Shown piece by piece: positions 1-9,489 of a DNA stretch of 64,000 nucleotides; the first letter of the stretch is position 1; every line of letters begins with the position of its first letter. The stretch spans positions 8,184,168 to 8,248,167 of the forward strand of contig OZ038531.1 in assembly GCA_964036665.1 (NCBI GenBank), in the 5' to 3' direction. Source of the DNA: Gordius sp. MW1. Taxonomy: Eukaryota; Nematomorpha; Gordioida; Gordea; Gordiidae. The notes under the pieces are model-generated. The model searched no databases and was not told the origin of the DNA. It was given only the letters and a program-made list of their open reading frames with translations. The position numbers and the translations under genes are program-made.

Positions 1-412
1 GCAAAACACCCCCCTCCCCCCTGGTGAGAAAGAGGGTGAAAAATAAGGGGAGGGCAAAACACCCCCCTCCCCCCTGGTGAGAAAGAGGGTAAAAAATAAG
101 GGGGGGGGCAAAACACTCCCCCCCCCCTGGTGAGAAAGAGGGTAAAAAATAAGGGGGGGGGCACCCCCCCCCCCCTCCCCCCTGGTGAGAAAGAGGGTGA
201 AAAATAAGGGGGGGCAAAACACCCCCCCCCCCCCTCCCCCCTGGTGAGAAAGAGGGTGAAAAATAAGGGGAGGGCAAAACACCCCCCCCCCCTCCCCCCT
301 GGTGAGAAAGAGGGTGAAAAATAAGGGGGGGGGGGCAAAACACTCCCCCCCCCCTGGTGAGAAAGAGGGTAAAAAATAAGGGTGGAGGCAAAACACTCCC
401 CCCCCCCCCTAG
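1..412. repeat. GC-rich minisatellite, about 53-62 bp unit
   Basis: About seven tandem units run to the window edge. Each contains the core GGTGAGAAAGAGGGT followed by AAAAATAAGGGG, a G tract, CAAAACAC and a C tract. Units vary mainly in the length of the C and G tracts, which suggests slippage. No coding potential was seen. The array continues beyond base 1, so its full size is unknown. Confidence 0.9.
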
Positions 413-420
413 TGAGAAAA

Positions 421-632
421 AATAACATAATATTATTGATGATTGACGTTTTTATCCGCCAATAAGAACTATTTCAACAATTTTAATGAAAATAATAAAT
501 TAATTAAAAATTAACTAAATATTAACTTTATTGTTTACTTCATAAATTAAGCATAAAAATAACATAATATTATTGATGATTGACCGTTTTATCCGCCAAT
601 AAGAACTATTTCAACAATTTTAATGAAAATAA
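421..632 (+). repeat. Direct repeat pair, about 75 bp, period 137
   Basis: A segment at 421-495 beginning AATAACATAATATTATTGAT recurs almost unchanged at 558-632, separated by AT-rich sequence. It lies between the minisatellite and the Helitron reading frame. It could be part of the Helitron 5' leader, but the expected Helitron 5' end was not found here. Confidence 0.8.
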
Positions 633-764
633 TATATGACGCTTGATTGACATTTGACTTCGCTATTTTACAACGTTCGCTGACTCCAATATTACACCGG
701 CGGAAAAAAACTTTAACAAAAATTCTACATACTACAAAAACCGCAAAAAAGACCAGAGCAGCTG

Positions 765-1095
765 AAACTGACGAAAAGCGCAACGCCCGGCTTGCTGCAC
801 TTAGGAACCGAGCCTCCACGTCGAGAACAGCTGAAACTGGCGGAAAGCGCAACGCCCTGCTGGCCGGACCGAGCCTCCACGTCGAGAACAGCTGAAACTG
901 GCGAAAAGCGCAACGCCCGGCTTGCCGCACTTAGGAACCGAGCCTCCACGTCGAGAGCAGCTGAAACTTGCGGAAAGCGCAACGCCCGGCTGGCTGACCT
1001 TCGGGACCGAGCCTCCACGTCGAGAACAGCTGAAACTGGCGAAAAGTGCAATTCCCGGCTGGCCGACCTTAGTAACCGAGCCAGGCTTACACGAA
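765..1095 (+). repeat. 69-bp coding tandem repeats in Helitron frame
   Basis: Five units, with CAACGCCCGG-like anchors at 781, 850, 911, 980 and 1049, give spacings of 69, 61, 69 and 69 bp. The 69-bp spacing keeps the reading frame and encodes 23 residues rich in Arg, Ala and Glu. Arg/Ala/Glu-rich N-terminal repeats of this sort are a known trait of many animal Helitron proteins. The 61-bp unit breaks the frame. Confidence 0.9.
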
Positions 1096-1946
1096 ATAGC
1101 TCGGGAGCCGATTTAACCTTAGCCGCTTTCGCGTACCATTCGGCGTATGATTACAGACTCCATCCCTCCGTCACAATTGGCAGAATGGATACACTGTGTG
1201 TACATTGTCAGGCTCTACGTTTCCGAACAGAACATGGTGGAATATGTTGTTTGAATGGAAAGGTCAAATTACCACCTCTGGAAGAGCCACCGGAACCGCT
1301 TTTAAATTACGTTTCTGGTACTACTCCTGTGTCCAAACACTTTCTCGAACAAATTCGCCAATACAACGCTTGCTTTCAAATGACATCGTTTGGAGCAACG
1401 CGCATTATTAATGATGGTGGTTTCATGCCCACGTTTAGAGTACAAGGGCAAATTTACCATCTAATCGGGTCCCTCCCGGTACCTGATGCTGCCCATGGCT
1501 TTCTTCAAATATATTTCATGGGCGACACTGAAACTGATCAACGTTGCAGGATGCATCCCGTTATCCGCCGTGATATAGTCACCGCGTTGCAGCAGTTATT
1601 CCACACTAAAAATCATTTGGTTAACCTGTTCAAACTCGCGTTGGAGCACATGCCCACTGACGATTACGAGGTCGTTATCAAGGCTGATAGGACGCCACCT
1701 GGTGAACATGAAAGACGCTTTAACGCGCCTACGATAGACGAAGTAGCGATCGTCATGGTTGGAAGCGAATTTGAGCGTCGCGATATTATTATAAGCCGAA
1801 GAGATGAAACCCTCAAAAACATCGATGCCACGCACAGATCATATGATGCCCTGCAATACCCCATATTGTTTTGCCAAGGAGAGGATGGCTACCACCTAAA
1901 TCTAATGCGCCTAGATTCCGCTACGCGAGCTCCTACACAAAAAAAG

Positions 1947-1998
1947 GTAAGCGTATCATGCTTTGTGCCCCTCTATGATCCGTGTATTTGTCTACTAG
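1947..1998 (+). other. Candidate 52-bp GT-AG intron in Helitron frame
   Basis: The interval starts GTAAGC and ends CTACTAG. Removing it joins ...TQKK to VSAMNFYAYRLMIR in one frame (phase 0), which restores a motif typical of Helitron proteins. Copy 2 has the same junction uninterrupted near 51085-51110 (KNLKCCAMNHYSY). The length is not a multiple of three, so leaving it in shifts the frame. A chance insertion is the alternative, but the exact splice consensus at both ends favours an intron. Confidence 0.65.
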
Positions 1999-3239
1999 GT
2001 ATCGGCGATGAATTTTTACGCATATCGGCTAATGATACGCGCAAACCAACCTAACCACATCTTGCGGTGCCGGCAACTATTTCATCAATATGTTGTCGAC
2101 ATGTATGCCAAGATCGAGAGCGAACGCCTCCTTTACATCCGCCTTAATCAGGGATTACTTCGGGCCGAGCAATATTCACCTGCGCGATGCTATTGCGAAG
2201 GATGGTAACACGTCCGATGTTGGTCAAATGGTCATCCTTCCTGCTACGTATACGAGAAGTCCCCGACACATGCATGAATATACGCAGGACGCGATGTCAT
2301 ATGTACGTAAATTCGGCTGCCCTACTCTGTTTATAACTTTCACCTGCAATCCAGCCTGGCCCGAAATTACGGATTTACTGTTGGCGGGCCAGAAACCATC
2401 GCATCGTCACGATCTGACAGGGCGGCCAGGTGTAAAATAGCTTTTTCAGATTGCTAAAATTCCTTTTAGTTTTAAAAATATCGGACATTTCTCGGCCTTT
2501 TGGTTTTAAAAAAGGGTTAAATTCTGAAACTTCAGATCCGATTCGAGCGAAAATTTAGCCGTAGATGCCCAGATAGGCCAGGGGTAAAATACCTTTTTCA
2601 GATTCCTAAAATACCTTTTTGTTTTAAAAATATCTGACATTTCTCGTCCAGTTTCATTTATAGCAGCATATACAATAATGACGTCATATATACAAAGCTG
2701 AAGTTTTCTCGATTTAGATATTTAAAAGTATAATAAAAATGTTACAGTATACGGTTAAAATTATTGGGGTTTAACAGACTATTTAAATTAAATAAATAAA
2801 ATTTAAATTATGCAGTTTTTGTCATTATTATCACGTGGTCGATCATAGAAGCATATTTTTAATAATTATCCATCCTTCAATTAATTATTTTATTATATTA
2901 AAGAAAATTGTATTTCAAATAAATCAGCTAACTAGAAAAATAAAATAATGGTATTATTGTATAATAAGTAACAGCATTAATAAGCAATTTTTTCAAAAAC
3001 ATTTAATTTTAGTCGGATTTGATGACTAAAACAGAATTTGCATTTGGTTTGTCTTATTATATAAATATATACTAAAAATAGTGGGTTCATAAAATCATTC
3101 GGACCTTTCACATTATAAATTATTTCATATATGACCCCATTTTAGATAAGTCTTATTAATAGCTTATACTTAATTAACCACTTAAGGACTGAGCCAAAGC
3201 AACGCTTGGCCGGGCACAGCTAGTTTTATTATATAATAA

Positions 3240-3310
3240 ACATAAATAAAAGTTGTTTACTTTTAATTGCTATGCAATTTAACTAGTTTTTGGGTTAGAA
3301 TCCCGGAGTT
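3240..3310 (-). repeat. Mosaic repeat end: ATTGCATAGCAATT block and T-arm motif
   Basis: Read on the minus strand, this is CTCCGGGATTCTAACCC, then AACTAGTTAAATTGCATAGC and AAAAGTAAACAACTTTTATT. The same junction occurs at 28515-28590 and in tandem at 28831-29062. The GGGTTNGAATCCCGG part resembles a tRNA T arm (pol III B box). It abuts the Helitron copy 1 3' end at 3223. Confidence 0.75.
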
Positions 3311-3990
3311 TTTTTTGAATCTTATGATTGTTCTTGTTACTATCATTGATAATAAGACTTTTTGGCCGCGCTGGCTGCTGATCAATGAAAAAAATGACCA
3401 TTGGCCAAAATGTGAACCCGAGTTTATTTTTTCGTTTTTTTTTTGACTATTATGATTGTTCCTGTTACTACCATTGCTATGACTTTTTGGCCGTCCGCTG
3501 GCTCCTGACCGATGGAAAAAATGACCATTGGCTAAAATGTGAATCGAAATTATTTTTTTCGTTTTTTTTTGACTATTATGATTGTTCCTGTTCCTACCAT
3601 TGCTATTATGACTTTTTGACCGTCCGCTGGCTGCTGACCAATGGAATAAAATGACCATTGGCCAAAATGTGATTCGAAAACTTTTTTTTCGTTTTTTTTT
3701 GACTATTATGAATTTATATCTACTTTTACCGTGTCCTGGCTGCTGACCAATGGAAAAAAATGACCATTGGCCAAAATGTGATTCGAAAATTTTTTTTTCG
3801 TTTTTTTTACTCTTATGAATTTATATCCACTTTTACCGTGTGCTGGCTGCTGACCAATGGAAAAAAATGACCATTGGCCAAAGTGAGCATCAAAATTTTT
3901 TTTTCCGTTTTTTTGGCTATCATTGACTTATAGAGTATCTGTTGGTACTGATGACCAATAGAGAAAAAATGACCATTGGCCAAATTTTTG
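3296..3990 (-). repeat. Minisatellite array with 107/130-bp units
   Basis: On the minus strand each unit has TTTTGGCCAATGGTCATTTT, then CCATTGGTCAGCAGCCA, then GGACGGCCAAAAAGTC or a shorter GGACACGGTAAAAGTGGATA variant, then an A-rich stretch. CCAATGG and CCATTGG form an inverted repeat in every unit. The long form (about 130 bp) occupies roughly 3296-3660 and the short form (about 107 bp) roughly 3660-3990. The same array in the opposite orientation is at 23999-25075 and 27835-28550. Short open frames across it are by-products of A-rich sequence. Confidence 0.9.
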
Positions 3991-4660
3991 ATTTTTTTAA
4001 TTAAAAATTGTTCAAATTCAACAAAAAATTTCTCCCAACAATTCTGCAAATTCTTAACATTGTGATGTTTTATAATATAATGTTTGTTAGACCCATAATC
4101 ACTAAAGGCCATAAAAACTTATGTAATACGCAACGGTGGCCCGTCAACTCGCCGAAAACAATCTCGCCGAAAATAATGTCCCCCAGCTAAAAAATGTCCC
4201 CAAATTTGTGATTGGTTGATGGGTTAGGGTTAATAAGCTTGGGGACCTTTTTTAGCTGGGGGACATTATTTTTCGGCGAGATTGTTTTCGGCGAGTTGAT
4301 AGGGCACCATACGCAACTAGATGCAAACACTAAATCTAACCCTAACCCTTGCCTAGATTGCAGTTTGCCTATCTTACATTTTGCCTATAAATGGAAAATT
4401 TGTATAAATAATTAATTAATCATTAGGCATTTAATACCCCCCTATAGGCATTCTCGCCCCTTCCCACCTTTCTCGCCCATAAATTGCATAGCAAATATGA
4501 TACATTTATACGAAGTACAGATGAATCGTCCTCCCTTCCCTTCCCCTCTTCCCTTCCCTTCTCCCCCTTCCCACAAGGGCCGAAGGCCCGAGTTTTTTAA
4601 TTTGCATTGAAATATTTTTTTCATCATTAAGAGGGGGGGGGCTACGCCCATGGGTACATG
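3990..4660 (-). repeat. Mosaic repeat flank, inverted copy of 27407-27835
   Basis: This segment holds CAAATTTTTGATTTTTTTAA, a CTAACCCTAACCC stretch, TCTCGCCCCTTCCCACC, a polypyrimidine block and the hairpin GGGCCGAAGGCCC. In reverse complement it matches 27407-27835 nearly throughout, except for a 174-bp MITE at 4135-4308 that the other copy lacks. The GA/CT-rich part recurs again, reversed, at 5176-5375. No gene was seen. Confidence 0.85.
4135..4308. mobile_element. 174-bp MITE with long TIRs and 9-bp TSD
   Basis: The terminal inverted repeats are about 65 bp, starting GGTGGCCCGTCAACTCGCCG on the left and matching the reverse complement on the right (which ends GAGTTGATAGGGCACC). The short centre is AT-rich. 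The flanks carry a perfect 9-bp duplication ATACGCAAC at 4126-4134 and 4309-4317. The homologous site at 27684-27692 has one copy of this 9-mer and no element, which fixes the boundaries. Long TIRs with a 9-bp TSD fit the Mutator-like class. There is no coding capacity. Confidence 0.9.
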
Positions 4661-5175
4661 TATCGGATTTTACAAATATTTTTAAAGGCCATAAATTTAA
4701 TATTCGATCAAACTGTTTTTATAAACACATGTATAAGTTTTCAATCGGTTGCCATTGATATATATTAGTGCATTTATGGTAAATTTAAAGTCCCCCTGGA
4801 AATGAGCGTATGATAAAAGTGAAGAGCTGAAATAAAGATAAATTGTATTATATTTAGTATTATATGTTAACTTTATGGGCGAAAAAAATGTCAGTACAAA
4901 ATTTCTTAAATATTAAAAAAATTATGTCTCCTCCCCTAAATAAACTTATAAAACGATTTCGCCCAAATCCAAAACTTGACTAGGCTCATGGTTAACTTAA
5001 CTTTAAAAGAACAAAATACCATTTAAAACAAAATTTTTAAAATATTTTTTGAAAAAGTGGCAATACATTTATAAATTTGTAAGATGCAAAGTACCCAATT
5101 ACTTTTAAATTCATGTCTAATATATTTAACATAATGTTGGTTAATGTATTTTAATTCACAAAATATTATATAATA
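4660..5175. repeat. AT-rich repeat, inverted copy of 23550-23940
   Basis: About 4760-5170 matches 23550-23940 in reverse complement, including TTAGTGCATTTATGGTAAAT and CCCCTGGAAATGA. It fills the space between the two inverted GA/CT-rich blocks (4430-4640 and 5176-5375). No reading frame or RNA gene was seen. Confidence 0.8.
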
Positions 5176-5375
5176 ACTCGGGCCTTCGGCCTTCGTGGGA
5201 AGGGGGAAAAGGGAAGGGGAAGGGAAGGAGGGGAAGGGAAGGAGGGGAAGGGAAGGGGGGACGACTCATCTATACTCCATATAAATGTATCATATTTGCT
5301 ATGCAATTTATGGGCGAGAAAGGTGGGAAGGGGCGAGAATGTCTATAGGGGGGCCTAATGATTAATGAATTATTT
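5176..5375 (+). repeat. GA-rich block with CGGGCCTTCGGCC hairpin, reversed
   Basis: The segment starts ACTCGGGCCTTCGGCCTTCG, runs through GGGAAGGGG repeats and ends near GGGCGAGAATGTCTATAGGG. It is the reverse complement of about 4430-4640 and a direct relative of 27410-27570. The two local copies form an inverted repeat with a spacer of about 530 bp. Confidence 0.85.
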
Positions 5376-5405
5376 ATACAAATTTTCCATTTAATTAAAA
5401 AAAAT

Positions 5406-5504
5406 TGCCCTCTCCGGGATTCGAACCCACATCAGTAGAGGCAGCCTTTGTAGGGGCACAGGGAACCATATAAGTAGAGGTATAAGCCTTTGTAGGGGAG
5501 GGCA
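5406..5504 (-). repeat. tRNA-like SINE fragment (T arm plus acceptor pairing)
   Basis: On the minus strand the 99-nt segment begins TGCCCTC and ends GAGGGCA, which can pair over 7 bp like an acceptor stem. Just before the 3' strand is GGGTTCGAATCCCGG, a good T-arm/B-box match. The middle is not tRNA-like: no clear A box or anticodon arm, and it contains an internal duplication (AGTAGAGG...AGCCTTTGTAGGGG). It is too long for a normal tRNA. Related pieces are at 24280-24372, 24738-24790 and 25255-25340. I read it as a tRNA-derived repeat, not a tRNA gene. Confidence 0.5.
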
Positions 5505-5999
5505 TAGAGTAATTATCGTTGTTAACCAATTGAATTATTCATTACTAATTCTTTTTTAGGGGAAAAGGTCATACTTTGGTTTTTTTTAACTAATGGGTGT
5601 CAAAGTTTGTTAATATGAGAAAAGCGAAAATACCCTAAAGAAGAGGAAATTATAAGAAAATGAAATATAAAACGATATTCTTGATAAGTGAAAATGAGCA
5701 AAGGCTATTAATTTTAAGCATTGCTGAAAAAGAACACCTATTTAGAACCACAAATTTGGACAATCTTAAATATCCACTCTTGATTCCTTCGTTAATAAAT
5801 AAATCAACGGTTTTCCATAAAAAAACGAAATATAAAACTTTCAAATTTGTTCTTGCAAAATCCAACGCTATCCTTATTTGTTTAGAGAAATTATAAGCTA
5901 TTCGTAAATGAACATGCATGGTTCTTTTATATAAATGAGATATTTTTTAACGTGTAAAAATTAAATTACACATTGATAATAAATTCCAGCCTCTCCCCT
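5505..5999. other. AT-rich stretch, no gene recognised
   Basis: Two overlapping short open frames on opposite strands (5650-5919) match no family I know, lack family-like composition and probably arise by chance. No repeat boundary or RNA gene was seen. Confidence 0.6.
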
Positions 6000-6165
6000 G
6001 CGTAGCCAGGGCATAGGCGGAGGCATAAAGTGGCAGCTGCCCCCCCCCTAAATTTAAAAAACATTAATATTTAAAAAAATTATGACTAAAATTTCAAAAC
6101 ATCAATTCGCCCCTCCCTAAATCATTACTGCCCCCCCCCTAAATTTAAATCTTGACTACACCCAT
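6000..6165. mobile_element. GGGCGTAGCC-type MITE
   Basis: The left end is GCGTAGCCAGGGCATAGG and the right end is GACTACACCCATA, a decayed form of the usual CTGGCTACGCCCATG. Internal C tracts and CCCCTCCCTAAATCATTA are shared with the other copies listed in this window. No coding capacity. Confidence 0.8.
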
Positions 6166-7312
6166 AAGTAAAACTATCGAAGTTATAAGAAATTGATTTG
6201 ATTTGCAACGAATGAGATGGCAAAAAACAAAAATCGATATAGAATTAAAACGATCGGCACCAACTAAGGGGCAATCATAACAAATGGGGAAGTTGTGTGT
6301 TAATGGTGATGAAAAGTTTGTGGGAGTTGAAAATAAGCTTATTCCTAAAAAAAATTAATAAGCACACATTTAATTTAAAAATGTCAGATAAAATACTGAA
6401 GAGCTTAAGGACAGTATTAACTTGTGTGCCTTAATCGTAATAATTTTATCACCTTCTTCAAACTGAGTGGGTATAATGGCAATTATAATGATTTTAAATT
6501 ACCAAAAAATTAACATCCTTCATTCTATCATTTTCAAATGCTTTGTGGCGTCTTTCATCCCAACCTTTCCCATCAAAATCACTATTGTTAACCCTTTTCA
6601 CCCATTTTTTATTTAAAGCATTATATTTTTTTTAATTAAATACAAATCGAGTTACATAGAAACAAAGAGAACAAGATAACTAATATATCTAATAATTTCT
6701 ATAATTAATAAGAATGGGAATTTTAAATAAGTAATGAGACTAATTTTTAAACAAAAATTAACTCATCTGATATTTAATTTGTGCGTAGCAATTTCTAGAA
6801 GAAAATCATCAAAAATAAATTAATAAAATATGATTTTTCAAAGAAACACCCCTCCTGCCATAGTTAAAAATACATCAATCACAATTTATTTTAAGATATA
6901 TCATTTTTTTTCAATGACTTAAAAATTTTTTAAAGAAAAACGTAATTTAAAAAAAAATAACAAATTAACATGTATTATTTAACAATATTTAACACAAATA
7001 TAAATTAAAACCGCTATGTTCTTTCATTAATTAATTAAAATTACCTATTATCAAAGTAATGTGTAAACTGAAGCAATTGTTTATTTGATTTAAAGTATTA
7101 AAGTCTAGGGGAAAAGACACGCAAGGGTAAAAACAATATTATTTCGTAAAAAGAGTTACTTACTTAACTTCTTTAGAATTGCGCGAAAAATTTGAGAATT
7201 TCTAAAGGCCAACAATTTTAATCATTTTAAATTCACGGAAATTATAAAATTAAGAAAAAATAGTGAGCATATTCCTAAGGAGAGGGTATAATTTAAATTA
7301 TGACATCTGGGA
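6166..7312. other. AT-rich stretch, no gene recognised
   Basis: The DNA is strongly AT-rich with no long reading frame, clear repeat unit or RNA gene. It precedes duplication copy A and has no visible counterpart before copy B at 36421. Confidence 0.6.
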
Positions 7313-8242
7313 TAACTTTAAAAAATATTGTGAATACATAGAAAGCATTTACATTTTTAAGTTAGATTTATTATTAAAAAATGATTAAATTTAGTGGAAT
7401 TAGTAGTCCTTCATCATTTATCTGTCATACTTGTTCTTAATTTATATAATCTACAATTTGCAATTAATTTTACAATAAAAATGTTAGGGCTTGGGTCTTG
7501 CAAATAAAAAATAAATATGCTCAAGTCATGCTCAGACCTGAAATTACCATTGGATAAACTGTGCGAAAGCATTAATTCTTTCTTTCTTTTACACATAGTT
7601 TAAAATAAATGAATAAAAATATTCATTTTCACTGTCTTTCAGATCTTACCTTAGTAATTAATTTAATAATATAGACTATACTTTCCTATTTCATCAAGCT
7701 ATTATTAAGAACTAAGATAGAAGAATCCGTTAATTAATTTAAAGTCGGATATCTTAATAATTAATCAATATAATAAACTATGGTTAAAAAAACAATTTGG
7801 GGGTGGGGACCAAAGATTTTGCTTTGGGGGAGGGGGGTCTTGGCCCTACCTTAGCTGCGCCACTGCTTTTGCCAAATTATTAAAATACTGAAAAAACTAA
7901 AGTTCTAACTGTAAAACTGGGTAAGTGACGTTACATTAAAACTTTCGTTAGACCTCTCAGACCCCACAAGTACTCTCAAGGGTCAAATAATCTGTGAGTT
8001 AAACTAAAACACATGACACCGTTTTATAAGTGTAGACGAGAAAATTTAAACTAGCGCAGGCACATTATACGTTTTTTCTATAAATTGATATCATAAAATC
8101 ATTTTTACTCCATAAACGGAAAATCCTATATTGATTGCAACCTGCATATCTTATTGTTTTACAAGTTTATCGCATTATGGAGTATTTTTGAGTTAAATTC
8201 CCACATATTTAACGCTATAGTATTGTTATGTATTATACAAGC

Positions 8243-8365
8243 ATGGGCGTAGCCAATCCAAAAATTTGTAGAATCTTTTTAATATTATGACTAACATTTC
8301 AAAAAAGCCTCTCCTAAATCATTATTGCCCCCCTCTAATCCAATGCTGGCTACCCAGCATTAATT
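8243..8365. mobile_element. GGGCGTAGCC-type MITE (present in both duplicates)
   Basis: It starts CATGGGCGTAGCCAATCC and ends AATGCTGGCTACCCAGCA. The orthologous copy is at about 38381-38505, so this insertion predates the duplication. Confidence 0.85.
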
Positions 8366-9489
8366 TATAATAGAATTGTATATCGATTACTTATATAATG
8401 ATATACCTTTTGCGTATTATTTATGTCAAATATTAGGTAAGCGCCATTAGTTGAAAAATTAAAGTTATTTTTACACTTTATAATAAATTATAGTTGTAAT
8501 ATACTATATTTCATGAAAAAAATAATTTTAAAAATAAAGGAAAAAGTGCAGATAAACTTGTTAATTATAGTTAAAAATTTCATAATTCATATTTTGTTAA
8601 TCAATAAATTAATATCCTACTTATTCCCCCACCCCTATTCAAATCCAGGCCAAAAGATAACAAATATCCGAAGTTTATAACTAATGATAAGAATGCTTTA
8701 TCTAGTTGAATTTATTTAAACCTATGTAAAATGCTTATGAAAAAATCTCGAAAAATCCCTAAAGCAAGAAAATGTTATGCTACTCAATGGGATATTATAT
8801 AAAAATAAATTTAATAATCATAATAACAGTACGACAATTTATTACCTAACATCGCATCAAAAATAAAATGTTAAAAAACAATATGTGCTATAAACGAAAT
8901 GATTGGCTATATAAATACACATATAAAAAACGAAAAAGTGGATAAAGATGAGGCGTGGAAGAAAGGAGTAAGCGTTAGTGTTGTAAAAAGACCTGGCTTT
9001 TGTTTAAGCGACCTTTGGTTCAAATAAGACAAACGACAGACTTAACAAAAACAAACCAAAATCCTTTAGTCTATTTTTGTTTGGTCAATCAACCCCGCAG
9101 GTCGACTAAACAAAACCATGTCTTTTTACAACACTATTACACGTTATGAGCATCACACTTCGATAAATGCTATATGAGCAGCCATGCGACTAAGTAGAGC
9201 AGCCACTTTATCATCTCCCACCCCGTGGGACCATTTATGAGCCAAGTAGCCTTCGAGGGAAGAGGTGCTATAAGGTTCGGATTCGTGATGAGATATTAGG
9301 CTTCCGGGCCTAAGCTCTTGTTTCCCAGCAAAGTGCTCAGGACATACGTAGTTCGGGCAAGTGGTGGGATTTATTAACAGGATGTAAAGGGAACCAGGGT
9401 AGGGGGCGTTCGCATTGTCACATAGCGTGTGAAAAATAGGAGCCATTTTAGGGGCCAATTTCTCTACGTCAGTTAAAATTTATATTATA

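Larger units (their letters stand above)
647..2427 (+). pseudogene. Helitron Rep/helicase N-terminal region, broken
   Basis: The product would be the replication initiator/helicase of a Helitron. The N-terminus carries five tandem 23-residue repeats (consensus AETGEKRNARLAALRNRAS) encoded by 69-bp units at about 765-1095. Next comes the conserved Helitron-like N-terminal domain, recognisable by CFQMTSFGA, GQIYHLIGSL, RRFNAPTIDEVA and FITFTCNPAWPEI. One repeat unit is 61 bp instead of 69, which shifts frame near 850-911. A second shift is near 2173. A further apparent shift at 1947-1998 is better explained as a 52-bp intron (separate entry). The frame runs into noncoding Helitron DNA at about 2427, before the HUH motif, so the protein cannot be functional. 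A relative lies at 50073-51762. Confidence 0.85.
640..3223 (+). mobile_element. Helitron copy 1, internally deleted
   Basis: This is a rolling-circle Helitron fragment on the plus strand. It has the N-terminal part of a Rep/helicase reading frame (647-2427), then about 800 bp of noncoding DNA, then a recognisable Helitron 3' terminus. The terminus has a hairpin (GCCAA at 3193-3197 pairing with TTGGC at 3206-3210), 13 further bases, and ends CTAG at 3223 followed by T, as Helitron 3' ends do (CTRR then T). The rolling-circle HUH region and the helicase are missing. The 5' end was not identified. The 2428-3223 segment recurs in reverse at 9490-10060 and partly at 25435-25690, so it is a family 3' region and not host DNA. 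Confidence 0.8.

Noticed and set aside
589-1051. Minus-strand frames with ALRFSPVSAVLDVEAR repeats
   Set aside because: They are the antisense of the plus-strand Helitron repeat region.
5406-5504. A functional tRNA gene
   Set aside because: It has a T arm and acceptor-like pairing, but no A box or anticodon arm, and at 99 nt it carries an internal duplication.
5650-5919. A small host gene
   Set aside because: Overlapping frames on both strands in AT-rich DNA, no recognisable domain, and no supporting splice or start context.
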